DNA of 64,000 nucleotides from a virus: positions 1 to 64,000 of the IMG/VR virus record IMGVR_UViG_3300047353_000337; one strand, 5' to 3'. Numbering within the stretch: the stretch's first letter is position 1; each line of letters begins with the position of its first letter. Of the stretch, positions 16,373 through 31,300 are shown one piece after another. Position numbers and translations under genes: made by a program. The notes beneath the pieces are model-generated. The model worked only from the letters and a program-made list of their open reading frames with translations. It ran no database searches and had not been told where the DNA came from.

Positions 16373-19300
16373 TGGCACAAGATGAAAGCCCAATCCCAAC
16401 AAGCGGGGATGCAAAAAGAAGAACAGCTGATTTACTACCAAGATATTTTAGAACAACAGCAAACAAAAAGTTTCTAAGTAGCACAATTGATCAGCTAACG
16501 CAACCCGGGTCAATTGAAAAGATTGATGGCTATATTGGTCGTAGAGATGCAAAGGCATTTAAGTCCACTGACAATTACGTTTCTGATGTTTCAGCAGAGA
16601 GAGAAGACTATCAACTTGAACCTATTGCAACAGTTACAGATAACTTAGGTAATACAACGTACTACGGTGATTATCGAGATTATATAAACAGTAGCAAAAT
16701 TAGAAATACAGACAATATTGATCACAGCCTATACAGTTCACAAGAATATTATGCTTGGGATCCTCATATTAATTGGGACAAGTTTGTAAACTTTAGAGAA
16801 TACTATTGGTTACCTTCAGGACCTAACGAAGTTCCAGTTTACGGAACAGCTCGAAATATTATTAGTACTTTTGCAGTAGCTAGACAAGATAATGTAGATA
16901 ATAATTCTTATATTTTTAGCAAAGAAAATAAAGTAAGTAATCCAACACTTACTTTGTATAGAGGCCAAACGTATAACTTTGATATAGATGCTATTGATAT
17001 GCCTTTAAGTATTAGAACTAGTAATAGTATTAACGATGATACAAACCTATATAACATTGGTGTTAGCCAACAAAAAGTAGAGCAAGGTAGTATTACTTGG
17101 ACAGTTGATTTAGAGTCACCTAATGCGTTATATTATACAAACGGAAACGATCCTGAAGCATCAGGTCTTATTATTATTAAGGATATTAGAGATAATACAC
17201 AACTTAATGTAGGCGAAGAAATTATTGGTAAGAAAACTTATACTATGCAAAATGGTTACGAATTAACTAATGGCATGAAAGTAAAGTTTTACGGAACAAT
17301 TACACCAGCCAAATACGGAGAAGGTAATTGGTATGTTGAAGGTGTTGGAGAATCTATTACATTAATAGCAGAAGAAGATTTAGTTATTACTGCCGATTAT
17401 TTAACCGACGTTTCAACAGAATTTGATGCACAAGGATTTAGTGCATTACCTTTTGACGATGCAACTTCATACGCTATCCTAAAAGATTATATTGTTGTTA
17501 ACAAAGCATCAAAAGATGGAAACCAATGGTCACGTTATAATAAATGGACACACAAAAGTGTCATCGAAACTATTGCGGCAGTTAATAACGTTCCTGTAGT
17601 ACTAGATCAAACTTATAGAGCTACAAGACCAATTATTGAATTTGACGCAGGACTAAAACTTTATAATTTTGGTACACAATCAAAAACATCAGTTGACGTA
17701 GTTGATACAGTTACTAAAGATGTGTTTTCAAATATTGAAGGACAAGCAGGTTACTTTGTTGACGGTGTTGAATTAGTTACAGGTATGCGAGTATTGTTTA
17801 CAGCAGATCCGGATAGTTTTGTTGCTGGTAAAATTTATGAAGTAGGTTTTATTAGTCAGAATGGCCAAGCTCAAATTGCACTAAAGGAAACTACAGATAC
17901 TACTCCTTTAACAAATGAAACAGTTCTTGTAAAAGCAGGCACAAACTATAAAGGTAAGATTTTTTATTATAACGGTACTACGTGGAAACAAACACAAGAT
18001 AAAATAAAAGTTAATCAACAACCGTTATTTGATTTGTATAATGATGCAGGAGCACAACTTTCTACACTAGAGTCAAGTACATTTGCTGGTAACAAAGTGT
18101 TTAGTTATAAAGTTGGAACAGGCACTAACGATTCTCAATTAGGATTTCCGTTAAGTTATAGAACCATTGAAAATAGCGGTGATATTGTTTTTGACTTTAA
18201 CTTATTAGCAGACACGTATCAATATGACGAAGTTGCTGATGTATTTACAGTTAGTACTGACACTGCACTATTAAGACAATATACTGGCAGAACTTCATAC
18301 ACAAATGTATCAGGATGGACTAAAGCACCAACTAAATCTACACAACCAGTTGTTGAACAATTTACAGTTGCAGAAAGAACAAATAATTTTATTATTGATG
18401 TTTATTTAAACAGTGGTAACTTAAATGATTTAGACATTAAAGTTTATGTAAACAGTACTCGTAAAAGAGATGGCGTCGATTACACAATCAATCGAGTTAA
18501 CGGATATGCATATGTTGCATTTTATACAGACTTAGTAGAAAGTGATAAGTTAGTTTTAAAAACAACATCAAGTGCTAAAAAAATACAAGGATTAGGACAT
18601 TACGAATTTCCAATCAACTTTGAAAAAAATCCGCAGAACGAAAACGTTACAACTTTTACACTAGGCGAAGTATTAGATCATGTTGATAGTATTGTTGATA
18701 ATGTAAGCGGGTTCAAAGGCTTATATCCAGGTGTTAGTAATTTACGTGATTTAGGCACTCCATCAAAGTACGGTTTAAAATTTGTACAACATAGTGGACC
18801 AGTTAATCTTGCATTATATAATTTAACAGATAAAGACTATGATGCTATTGAAGCTATGAAATGGTCAGGGTTTGAATACATTAAATTTAAGAGAGAATTT
18901 TTAAGAACAGCAAATGATCTTGGATTTGAAGGATACGATAAAGTACATGTTGACAAAGTACTTACTGAACTTAATTTAAACAAAACTAATAAAGATGCAT
19001 TTTACTTTAGTGATATGTTAGCACACGGTGGCGAAACAACAGTAAGACATGCAATTGAAGATGAGTCACAAACAATATTTTCACTAGCGAATGGTATTGA
19101 CTTTACAACGTTATCAGAAAAAGCAGTATTAGCATACTTAAATGAAAAACAACTAGTACTTAACAAAGACTATACAGTTAGTACAGATGGATTTTTAACA
19201 TTATTAAATGCTCCAAGTGCTGGAGATGTATTAGACGTTTATGAATATGTTTCAACTGATGGTTGTTGGGTTCCGCCAACTCCTACTAAGTTAGGATTGT

Positions 19301-22300
19301 ATCCTAAGTTTACTCCAGAAATATTTTTAGACGACACTTATATTAAAACACCAACAGACGTAACAGGTCCTTATAAAATATATGGCAGAGATGAAACAAC
19401 AACACTGTCTTATAAAGGAAAAGTTGGTTGGTTCTATCCGTTATACACTGATGAAGTATCAGCACAACAAGCAGATATTGCCGCAAGCGGAAACGGCACA
19501 GCCCATGTTCATATATTTGCAGGAAGTAATAAATTATTTTACATGCCAAACGGCACAATGAATCATGCTACTAATGACAGTCAACTATATTCTGAATATG
19601 AAGGTGCAAGAGCAATGCTACAAGGACATGACGGATCTTTGTGGAGATGCTTTGGAGACTTTAGAGACAATTTGTTATTAGATCTTGAAAAAAGAATTTA
19701 TAATAATTTAAAACTTCCTTATAACGAAAATATTTTTAATATTGCAGACTATGTCTCTAGTAAAAATAGAAATACTGGATTTACTAGAAGACAAGTTTCT
19801 AAAACAATGATTTCAGAATTTAACAGTTGGTTAGAAACTGTTGGTAGCCCAGACTATGTATCTAATACAGTTTATAGAGCTGGTGACGGATTTACATATA
19901 ACTATGCATCAGCAGGAGATCCTAACAACAACCCTCTAACAGGTTTTTGGAGATCAATTTACAAAGACTTTTATAACACAGATAGACCACACAGTCATCC
20001 GTGGGAAATACTTGGCTTCAAAGAAAAGCCAATTTGGTTTGATTCTGAGTATGGTTCAGCACCTTATACTAGTAGTAACTTATTACTTTGGGAAGATTTA
20101 TCCAAAGGTATTGTAAGAGGTGTAGAAGGTTCAAAAGTAACATATAGAAACAAGTTTAAAAACGAAGATATTTACAAGTATATTCCGGTTGATGCTAACG
20201 GAAACTTATTAGCACCAAGTGCAACAGGTTATGCTGTAGGGAATGTTCCTACTACTAATGGTAACGAATTTGCATTTGGCGATGAAGGTCCTGTAGAAAC
20301 AGCATGGCGTAGAAGTTCACACTACCCATTTAGTTTAATGATATCGTGGGCATTAAATCAACCAGCACAGTTTTTTGGATTAGCGTTTGATCGCAGTAGA
20401 ATTGTACGTAATGGAGCTGACCAATTAGTTTATAAAGATACAAGTAAGCGTATCGAATTAAACAAATTAGTATTTCCAAATAGTGCAACAGATTCAGCAA
20501 GAGTATTTACAGCAGGTATTGTAAATTACATGCAAGGATATTTAATTGACAACGATACGCTCAAATTTAATGAATATACAAAGAGTTTAAAAGTAGTTGA
20601 AAACAAACTAGGATCTAAAATTGGCGGGTTTACACAAAAGTCAAAATTTAAATTAATATTAGACTCAAGAACACCAACAAATGAAGGCAATGTTTTTGTA
20701 CCAGAAGAAAATTATAAAATACATTTAACTAAAAGTATTCCTTTAAATGTATATTCCTATAGTGGAGTTATAATTGAAATAGCTCCTGGAGGATATATTC
20801 TAAAAGGGTATGATAAAGATAATCCAGTATTTAAATATTATCCTGTTAGAAGAAAAAACAGTGATGTAGTAATTAATGTTGGAGGAGTTAGTGAAAATTT
20901 CCTAACCTGGACAACAGGAAAAACATATCAAGTAGGACAGATTGTTGAAATATCTGATTCTTATTATAGAGTTAAAATTTCGCATACAGCAGGTAATGCA
21001 TTTAATCAAGATAATTTTCAAAAATTAGCTGAACTACCAGAAGAAGGTGGAGCAACAGCATATGTATCAACTAACTTTGAACCAGAACTACAAGAAATGC
21101 AATACGGAACATTGGTCAGAGAAAAACAAGATGTAGTTGATCTATTACTTGGGTATCAACGATATTTAACTAGTGTAGGTTTCAAATTTGATAATTTTAA
21201 TCAAGAGATTGAAGAAATTGAAAATTGGGTACTAAGTGCAAAAGAATTCTTATTCTGGACTACGCAGGCTTGGGATAGCGGAACTATTCTTACACTAAGT
21301 CCAAGTGCAAGACAAATTGAATTTGCAAAAGAATATACTGTTGTTGACGACATATACGATAATTTTTATGATTACAGTTTATTAAAAGCAGACGGTAAAC
21401 GATTGCTTGCAGATTTTGCAACAACTGAGCGTGATAATACAAATGATTTTGGAATCTTTGTAAGAAATACAAATGATGGAATATATCATCTTAAGATTCC
21501 TGTAGTACAGCACGAACATGCAATTATTATTGATAATAATACTATCTTTGGCGATGTAATTTATAATAGAGCTCAAGGTTACAGACAAGAAAGAATAAAA
21601 GTAAAAGGATATCGTTCAGATGAATGGAATGGCTCATATAATATTCCAGGATTTATTTTTGATGATGCAACACCAACTGAATGGACTTCTTGGCAAGATT
21701 ACTCAATTGGAGCATTAGTAAAGTACAAACAATTTTATTATGTTGCTCCAAAAAATATAACTGGAACAGAAAAGTTTGTAGATTCAAACTGGGTAAGATT
21801 AAACGAAAAACCAGAACAGCAGTTATTACCTAACTTTGATTATAAAGCAAGACAGTTTGCAGATTTTTACGATCTTGATTCTGATAATTTTGATATAGAA
21901 CAGCAAAAGTTAGCACAACATCTAACAGGATATCAAAAACGTAAGTATCTTGAAAATATTATTAACGATGATATAAGTCAGTATAAATTTTATCAAGGTG
22001 CTATACAAGATAAAGGAACAAGAAATGTCCTTACAAAACTTTTTGATAAATTAGGAAGTGCTAATAAAGATAGTTTAGAATTTTATGAAGAATGGGCTGT
22101 ACGTGTAGGACGTTATGGAGCAACAACTGGTGACGAACAGTTTGATCTTATTCTCGATGAAGAAAAATATAGACAAGAACCACAACTAATTGAACTAGTT
22201 GATGCAATTAATCCACAAGATACAAGTTTAATTTATAGATTAGATAGAAATGGAGTATATGTTACACCAGATAACTATGATCATAAACCTTTACCAACAA

Positions 22301-25300
22301 AATATTTCAATGATGACAACAGTTATACTAAGTCAGCAGGTTACGTAAATCCTTTAGATGTTACAGCGTCATTAGTATCCTATGATGCTATTTTAGATCA
22401 GACTTTGTATGCTTCAGGTAGTTATATTTGGACTGCCACAGATAAAAGCCAACAAACATGGGGAGTGTATAAAACCCAATCAACAGATTATCGAATTACA
22501 GCAGTAACTGAAAGCCAACAAAATATATTTACAGTTACTTTAGATAAACAGGCTAATTTTACAAAAGGTGATATTATTGGTATCCATGATATATCAGATG
22601 CAACTAACGGATATTATAAAGTTGACAGTACTGAGCTTAATGTTGTTAAACTAGCATCAGTTGAAGGCGAAGATGTTGAAGCAACAGAAGCTGATGCAGA
22701 AGTAAACGGCTTTATTACTGAACTTAAAAAAGCAAGACTATCTACACTATCACTTGCTAACGATAGTATTAAAAAAGATCCAAACAATTTGTTTAGTTTA
22801 ACCGGAAATAATAATGCAACTAATACAATTTGGGTTGACGATGACGACACTGGTAAATGGATTGTACTTAAGAATAGACAAGTTTTTGAATTAAAACCTA
22901 ATATTATTAATACTGCGGCAGGATTGCTAGACTCAACTGAAAAAGATTTTGGTAGTGCATTTAGTGTATCAAAGAATAATAACCGTATTGCAATTACTGC
23001 GCCTAAAGATTTAAATGGTAGTGTTTACGTTTATCAAAGACCTAGCGACAATACTGAATTTGGATTCTTACAACAAATTGACGAACAACTATTTTTGTTT
23101 GATTCAAATGGCGGATTTGGTCAAAGTGTTGCAATGAGTCCAGATGGCAAGTATCTTGCAATTGGTTCACCGCATGCTTCAAATGTTAAAAGTAAATTAA
23201 AGGGTGACTTTGAAAATAATATTTCTTACTTACAAAATGATATTGTACTATATTCAAGTCAGTTATGGAAAGCGGCAAGAAATATTGAAGCTGATGCATT
23301 ACAGTTATACCAAAATCATTCATCCAATGCTCAAGCTAAAGGGAATGATTATATAAGCGATACTCAAAGCTATCCAGAAATTGAATATATTGTACGAGGT
23401 GATTATACATTAGGCGCTAATTCAGATACAGATCATATTTTAGTTAGAGCAGAAAAAGAACAGTTTGAAGGAACTAAGATAGGTGATATATTAACCCTTA
23501 AATGGAATCAGTATACAGCAACAAATCTTGCAGGTAACTTACCATTTAACAACGATAGTACACTTACTCAAACATTATTAAATGGACAACACACTATTGC
23601 TAATAAAGTACAACACATTGTACATATTCAAAGTGCATTAAGTGTTCCCGACGCTGGCACAGAAATTACTACAGATACTTGTAGAGCAACATTAGCCTAT
23701 AGAAGAACTAATGATGAAAACGAGATGCAAGTTTATATTAAAAATGTAAACGGAGCATTTACAGGATCAGGTTCAATATATGCAAATGGCATTCTAGTTG
23801 GAGAATATGAAGAAGTACTTCAAATTACTGATGATTATCATACAGGTTGGTGGTATATTGATGTTGGTTCATCATTTAATTCAACAGAGCTTACAGAGAA
23901 AAATGCAAATCTAGTAATACAAAATATTACACTAGAAGGTAATGTAGTTAACGATCCTTACTTTAGTAATATTTTAGATACTAAACAACTACAAAATATT
24001 CTTAATCCAACTAAAGTTTCGGAGTTAGGAATACTATCTCATACACAAGGACAAAGTAATGTACAAGTGCTTGATAGTAAGTGGTGGATTAGAACACCGT
24101 TAGTTCACGGAAACAGTATTAGTGTAGGTGATAAAACAAGAGTTTGGTTAAATGACATTCGTGTTAACGGAGTAGTACAAGATCCAACTGCTATTGGATT
24201 AACATCAACTTATATTAATGATACAGAGCATACTGTAATTGATGTATGGAATGGTTATGTAGAAGTTAGATTAACAAACTTTGATTTGAACGGTGATCCG
24301 TTTATTCCAAATGTTGGAGATACTCTAACAGATACTGCAACAGGATCAACAGCTGAAATTGCATATATTGAAAGATCGTTTGCTACAGCAAAAATTTATG
24401 TTAAAAATAGAAACGGCACTTGGGCAGTAGGATCAGACTTTGGTACAAATTCAAATGCAACATTTATTGAAAATGATTCAACTGTAAGAACTATTGGTCC
24501 TATTAATTCAGCACACATGGAAAATAGTATTTCAGGACCATTATTAATATTAGATACAGCAACAAATATTCCTGTAGTAATTGGAGGCGCAAATTATTTA
24601 AGAGACTTAGAGTACTGGATTTATTCTTCCAACAGTATTGCAGGTATTACAGATACTGCTAATCCGCCATCAAATCTTAACTTAGATTGGACAAGAGTAT
24701 ATAACCTTCCTGTTGTTGCAGAAGGTTATGAAACAGGGTTAAATGAGCAAGGTACATTTGCAATTTACGAAATAAAAGGTGTTACGTATAGTCTTATTAA
24801 TTACTTTACGGTTCCTAACAGTGCTAACAATAGAAAATTAGGAACAAAATTAAGATTTGTACAACCAAATTCAGATAGTTATAAACTTTATATTCATGCA
24901 GAAGGTGATGCAACAGAAGAAAATCAAGGTAGAATATATTTTGTAAATAAAAATTCTACAGAAGATTGGGCATTATCTGTACAGAAAAATTATAGAGGAA
25001 CCTTTAGGACTTCAGCAACTTATTTTGAAAACGAATATGTTAGATTTGGAGAAACAGTATATAAAGCAAATACTAATTTAATCCCAGGAACATTTAATGT
25101 TAGTCAATGGACTGCACAAACTACTGGACTAGATTTATTAGGATATGTGCCTAACGATACAAACTTCTCGTTAGTTGAAAGTACACTTGATCAAAACAAT
25201 CTTGAAGCATTTGGTACAGACTTTGATGTTAATGCTAATGGTCAAGTATTAGTTGCTAATTCAATGTATACAAGTGTATATGAAATTGAATCAGGCGATG

Positions 25301-28300
25301 CAGTAATAGGATTAGATAGTAGTATTGCAAATAGAAAAGTTGTAGTATACAGACTTAATGATTCAAGTTATGAATATTCGCAAATACTAGAACCTTTTAA
25401 TCAAACAGAAGACTTTGGTACTAGTATTGCAGTTTCAGAAGATGGTACTAAAATTGCTGTTGGCGCTCCGTTAAACAGTGAGATAGAATCTAACGCTGGA
25501 GCAGTATACATTTACACACAAAATGGAACAACATTTAGTTACAGTCAAACTATTCGTCCTGTAACAATTCAACCTAACTCACAGTTTGGGTTTAAGTTAG
25601 ATTTTGACGGCAATACACTTGCAGTCACATCAAGAGGCGGCGATATTGTTACAGCAACAACGTTTGATGCTAATTCTACTTCATTAGATAATGCTTCAAC
25701 AGCATTTAAAGTTACTGATAGAGGAAGCGGAGTTGTAGGTTTATACGAAACAGTTAACAACACGTTATTATACAGCCAAGACTTTGCATACAATTTAGAC
25801 ACACAAGACTTTGGTAATAGAATGCTTGTAAATAATAATCATGTTTATATTGGATTACCTAAACAGCAAATACCAAATAGTAGTGTAATTGATAAAGGCT
25901 TAGTTGCCGAATATAGAAAACCATTAAACACAGAATCTTGGGCAATTACAAGACAACCAGTATTACCAGTAGATACTAGTAAGTTTAAAGGCGTGTACTT
26001 GTATAATGTAACTGATAATAGTTTAATTACTTACTTAGATTATATTGATCCTATTCAAGGAAAGATTGCAGGTCCAGCAGAACAAGAGTTAACTTTCAAA
26101 ACAAGTTATGACCCGGCAAGGTATTCAAATACTACTACAGATTCTGGTATAACTGCACATCCTTTAGATTACACAAGTGATAAATGGATTGGTAAGTTAT
26201 GGTGGGATATCGATAGTGCTAAATTTATTAATCATCATCAAGGTGATATTACAGAATCGACTGCTACGTTTAATAAACTATTTGCAGGAACAACAGTAGA
26301 TGTTTATGAATGGGTAGAATCTACTTTATTACCAAGTGCATGGGACGCTCAGACAGATGACGAAACTGCACTTGATCAAGGTATTAGTGGAACTACATTA
26401 TATGGCGACGGAGCATATAGCGTTAGAAGAAAATTTGATACAGTATCACAAACATTTACAACTTATTATTATTATTGGGTATTGAACAAAGCAACACTAC
26501 CAAATGTAGAAAATAGATTGCTAAGTGCATCTAATGTAACAAGATTAATTTCAGATCCTGCAGGATTAGGTTATAAATTTGTTGCTATGTTAGGATCTAA
26601 TAGATATGCACTACATAACTGTGAATCTTTTATTAATAATAGAGATACTGCAATCAGTTTTAATTGGTGGACAATTGAAAACCAACAACAGCAAACACAC
26701 CTTCAATATCAATTAATTACCGACGGATTAGATACAAGTGTACCTAATAGCGAAATTGAACAAAAATGGTTTGATAGTTTAGTTGGATTTGATAAAAATG
26801 ATAGACCAGTACCGGATATTAATTTACCAGTCAAAGAGAAATACGGTTCATTAAACGAGCCAAGACAAAGTTGGTTTGTTAATAGAACAGAAGCACGTAA
26901 ACAGTTTGTTGAAAGAACAAATAATTCACTAAGCAAAAATTTAATTGTTGATGATTTTGACTTAACTAAATTAACAGGGTTTGATCCTCAACCTACAGTG
27001 GCAACAGGATTATATGATACAACTTCAGACAGTTATGCTGAAATTAGATTTGTTAGTGTTGCTAGAGTTAAACCTGCTAGTTTAACACTAGAAGTTGAAA
27101 ACGGTGTAATTATTAATGTGTTAATTAATGATGCAGGCGCAGGATATATTAATGTTCCTACATACAAAATTACAGATACCGGCGGTAGTGGTTGTGTATT
27201 AGAATTTACACTTGATGCTAATGGCGCAATATCAGATGTTACTATTGTTAATGGCGGTAGAGATTATACAAGTAGTGTAGCAGTTACCATTAGAAAATTT
27301 GCAGTACTTGTTAAGAGTGACGAAACTATTGGCGGCAAATGGAGTGTGTATCAATGGGACGGCACAGAATATTTAAGAACACTAACGCAAAGTTATGATA
27401 TTAATTTATATTGGAATTATGTTGATTGGTACTCACCAGGATATAATCAGTTTACATTTATAAATCATACTATTGATTCTAGTTTCCAAATTTATGCACT
27501 TGATGATCAAATTGATGATATTATTAAAATTAATAATGTTGGTACAGGTGGTTGGTTATTACTAAGAAAAATTAGTAATGCAGATACACAAGATTACACA
27601 TTAAGTTATCAAACTATTGGTAGAGAAAATGGAACTATTGCATTTAAAAATAGTCTTTATGATGTTAATGCAAGTAATACAGCATTTGACGGCGCAAGTT
27701 TTGATAAAATCTTTTATGACACAGAGCCAAACACAGAATTTAGAAAAATACTTGAAATTCTAAAATCAGATATTTTTGTAGATAATCTTTCAATTTACTG
27801 GAATGAATTATTTTTTGCAGGGATACGTTATGTATTCTCAGAGCAACCAAATGTTGATTGGGTATTTAAAACAAGTTTTGTAAAAGCCAAACATAATATT
27901 GGCGAGCTACAACAAAAAGTTACCTTCCAAAACGACAGTTTACCTAGTTACCAAAAATATGTTGAAGAAATGAAACCTTACAAAACTAAGATTAGAGAAT
28001 ATTTAAGTTCTTATGAAAAGGTTGATCCAGCAAGTAATGTTATAACAGATTTTGATCTTTCACCGTTCTATAGCGACTCAGAAGGAAAGATTATACCGCA
28101 AGATGTTAAAATTATTAACGGAGAAATTTCTGTAGGCGATGCAAACGTTTTGACATACCCAGGAAAGCACTGGATAGATACTGTTGGATTTGAAGTTATA
28201 TCTTTTAATATTGCTGACGCAGGACAAGGATATACAGTTGCACCTAAGATTATTATTACCGGCGGCGGCGGCACAGGCGCAACAGCAGAAGCATTTATTG

Positions 28301-31300
28301 GTACTAATGGTAAAGTAACAAGTGTGAAAGTTACAAATACAGGTAGTGGTTATTTAACAAGTCCTACTGTACAAATTATAGGATCATTTGGCGACACTGG
28401 TACAGTTGCTAGATTAAGTCCTGTACTTGGCAAAGGTAAAGCAAGATCTGCACACATTAGATGTAAATTTGATAGAGTTACAGGAAATTACTTATTCCAA
28501 ACACTTATTGAAACTGAAACATTTACTTCAACTATTGATCAACAGATATTTAATTTAAAATGGCCAGTACAACTAAAAGCAACTGAAATTAAAGTTACAG
28601 TTGATGGACTAGAAGCATTGCGTAGTGAGTATGCATTTAGTAATGTTGAAGATACTACTAAAGGTTATACACGAACTTCAGGACGTATTACATTTACTAA
28701 TGCACTTGCAGTAGGTAAAACAGTCGTTATTACATACAATAAAGCACCTGAACTACTACAAGCACAAGATAGAATTAATTTGTACTACAATCCAACTACT
28801 GGAATGTACGGAAACGATCTTGGACAGTTAATAGAAGGCATTGATTACGGCGGAGTAGAAGTAAGTAGCTTTAACTTTGGTACAGGTAGTGGTTGGGATT
28901 CAGATGAATGGTTTACAACAACTTACGATACATTTGATACTACATTTGAAGATGAAATTTTCCAGATTGGTGATGATAGTACACGAGTATTAAATTTTGC
29001 TAGTCCATTAGTTTCAGGAACTATTTACAATGTTTATAAAAACGGTGTAAGAATTGATGATCCTAATTACGGAACAGCAAGTCAAAAAAATGTTAATGCT
29101 AAAATAACAAGTATTACAGGCGCCGGACAAACAGGTGTTGCATTATATGACGATGCTGGTGATTTAGCAAGTAGTATAATTGTACTTAATGAAGAAGATA
29201 TTCCAACAGGGTCTGGAGATATACTTGTATTTAGAAAAACTACTTCAGACGGAGCGTTTTTACCAGATCCAAGATCATATGATACTGTATTAACAGGCGG
29301 CGACTTAGCATTTAGCACAGCAAGAGGTATCAACCCAGAAGAGATTATTATCGATGGTGATGACTTTATAAGTCCAACAACATCAAAAGGTCCTGAGGAA
29401 CAAGTTCCAGGTCAAGTTTTAGACACAGTAAACATCAGAGTATTCCATAGACCAAAAGATGGCGGCAGTATATTATCAAGTAATTCTTATAGAACAGATG
29501 GTATAATAGGATCTTATAACTTTGGTATCCAACCACAGAATAAAGACGGTTTAATTGTTAAAATTGGTGATGTAATACAATCTCAATCGTTGTACACTGT
29601 AGACTATAGAACTAAAACGGTTAAGTTTAATACAGTGCCTAACATAAACCAAGATGTAAATATTTTATCAATTAGCGGTAACGGTAAAAACTCTTTAGAG
29701 CAAAATGAGTTTAGAGGTGATGGTAGTACACTTGCTTATGTAACTAAAATACATTATGATAAAAAGTTAGATTTTTATGCTACAGTTAACGGTGAACTAG
29801 TTGAATCAGTATTAGCGTCAAGTGGTGATAGTACTGAAAAAGATCCAAAAGCAATGATTGTATTTGGTAGCCCACCACCAGATAATAGTATAATCAATTT
29901 TGCAATTTATACAGCAGTAGACTCGTTTAGTAAAATAGAAACATCAGAATTTGTAGGTGACGGAAGTACTAAGGTATTTACACTAGCAAAAACTCCGTAT
30001 AGTGCAAAACCAAATAGTCATAATGTGATTGTTAAACAAGGAAATAAAATTTTAAATCCTGGATACAATCAACAGTTTCCAATAACAGCATTACAAAGAG
30101 AATATTACTTAGAAATATGGCAAACGCCAATTGGTAGTTTTGATAACTCGGACTTATTAGTATTGCTTAACGGTGTAGAACTTACTATTGCAGTTGAGTA
30201 TAATATACGTCCTGCAAACAGTAGTGTTATACTTGAGCCAGGAATTGGAGCTGAAGGTGATATTTTGGAAGTTTACTTACGCACTGACGGTGAGTATGCG
30301 TTTGGTGATATACAAGTTATTAACAATCAAAATACTTGGGTAGACAGCGGAGCAAACTTACAATTAATTACAGCACCAGCTGAAGGCGAAAAACTTACTG
30401 TTTATACATTTAACAAACATGATAGTATGGACTTTGAAAGACAGAACTTTGATGTTGTTGCAAGAAGTGTAATTTCTGTAGGTACAGAAGACCACATACA
30501 GTTTAATCATATCAAAGCAGGGCTAGTTAAATTAAGATATCCTGCAATCGATGCACAATATGTTTGGTTAACTATTAATGGTATACTACAAACACCAAGT
30601 GTTGATTACAAACTAACAGATGATAGAAACTTTGTAAAATATAACGGATCATTTGCAGATAATGATGTAGTTGAAGTTATACAATTTAGCTCTCAAGGAG
30701 AAATTACTCCTAAGTTTGGATTTAGTCAGTTTAAAGATATTTTAAATAGAAACATTTATAAACGACTTGGAGATGTTGCACCACTTAAACTTGCAAAAGA
30801 TTTAGCAACATTTGACAAAGAAATATTCTTAGATGATGCAAGTAATCTAAGCCAGCCTGATAAGAATAGTAGTATTCCGGGTATTTTGTTTATTAATGGA
30901 GAACGCATTGAATACTTGATTAAACAAGGCAATGTGTTGCGTCAAATACAAAGAGGAACATTAGGAACTGGTGTTGCAAGTATACACGAAGCAGGTAGTG
31001 ATGTATACAATCAAGGCCCAATACAAACAGCACCATATATGGATCAAACTATTGTAGATGAACAAATAGGTGACGGATCAACAACAGTATTTCCATTAGC
31101 ATTTACTCCTAAAAGCGTAAATGAGTTTGAAGTATTTGTTGCAGGCAAAAGATTACGTAAAAACGCAGTACAAGTGTTTAATCCAGCATTAGATCAAGAT
31201 TCACCCGAAGCTGATGAAACAGCACTAGCTGAGTTTTCAGTAGATGGTACAACAGCAAGTGTAACTCTGTTAAATACACCAGTAGTGAATGCTAACATAA

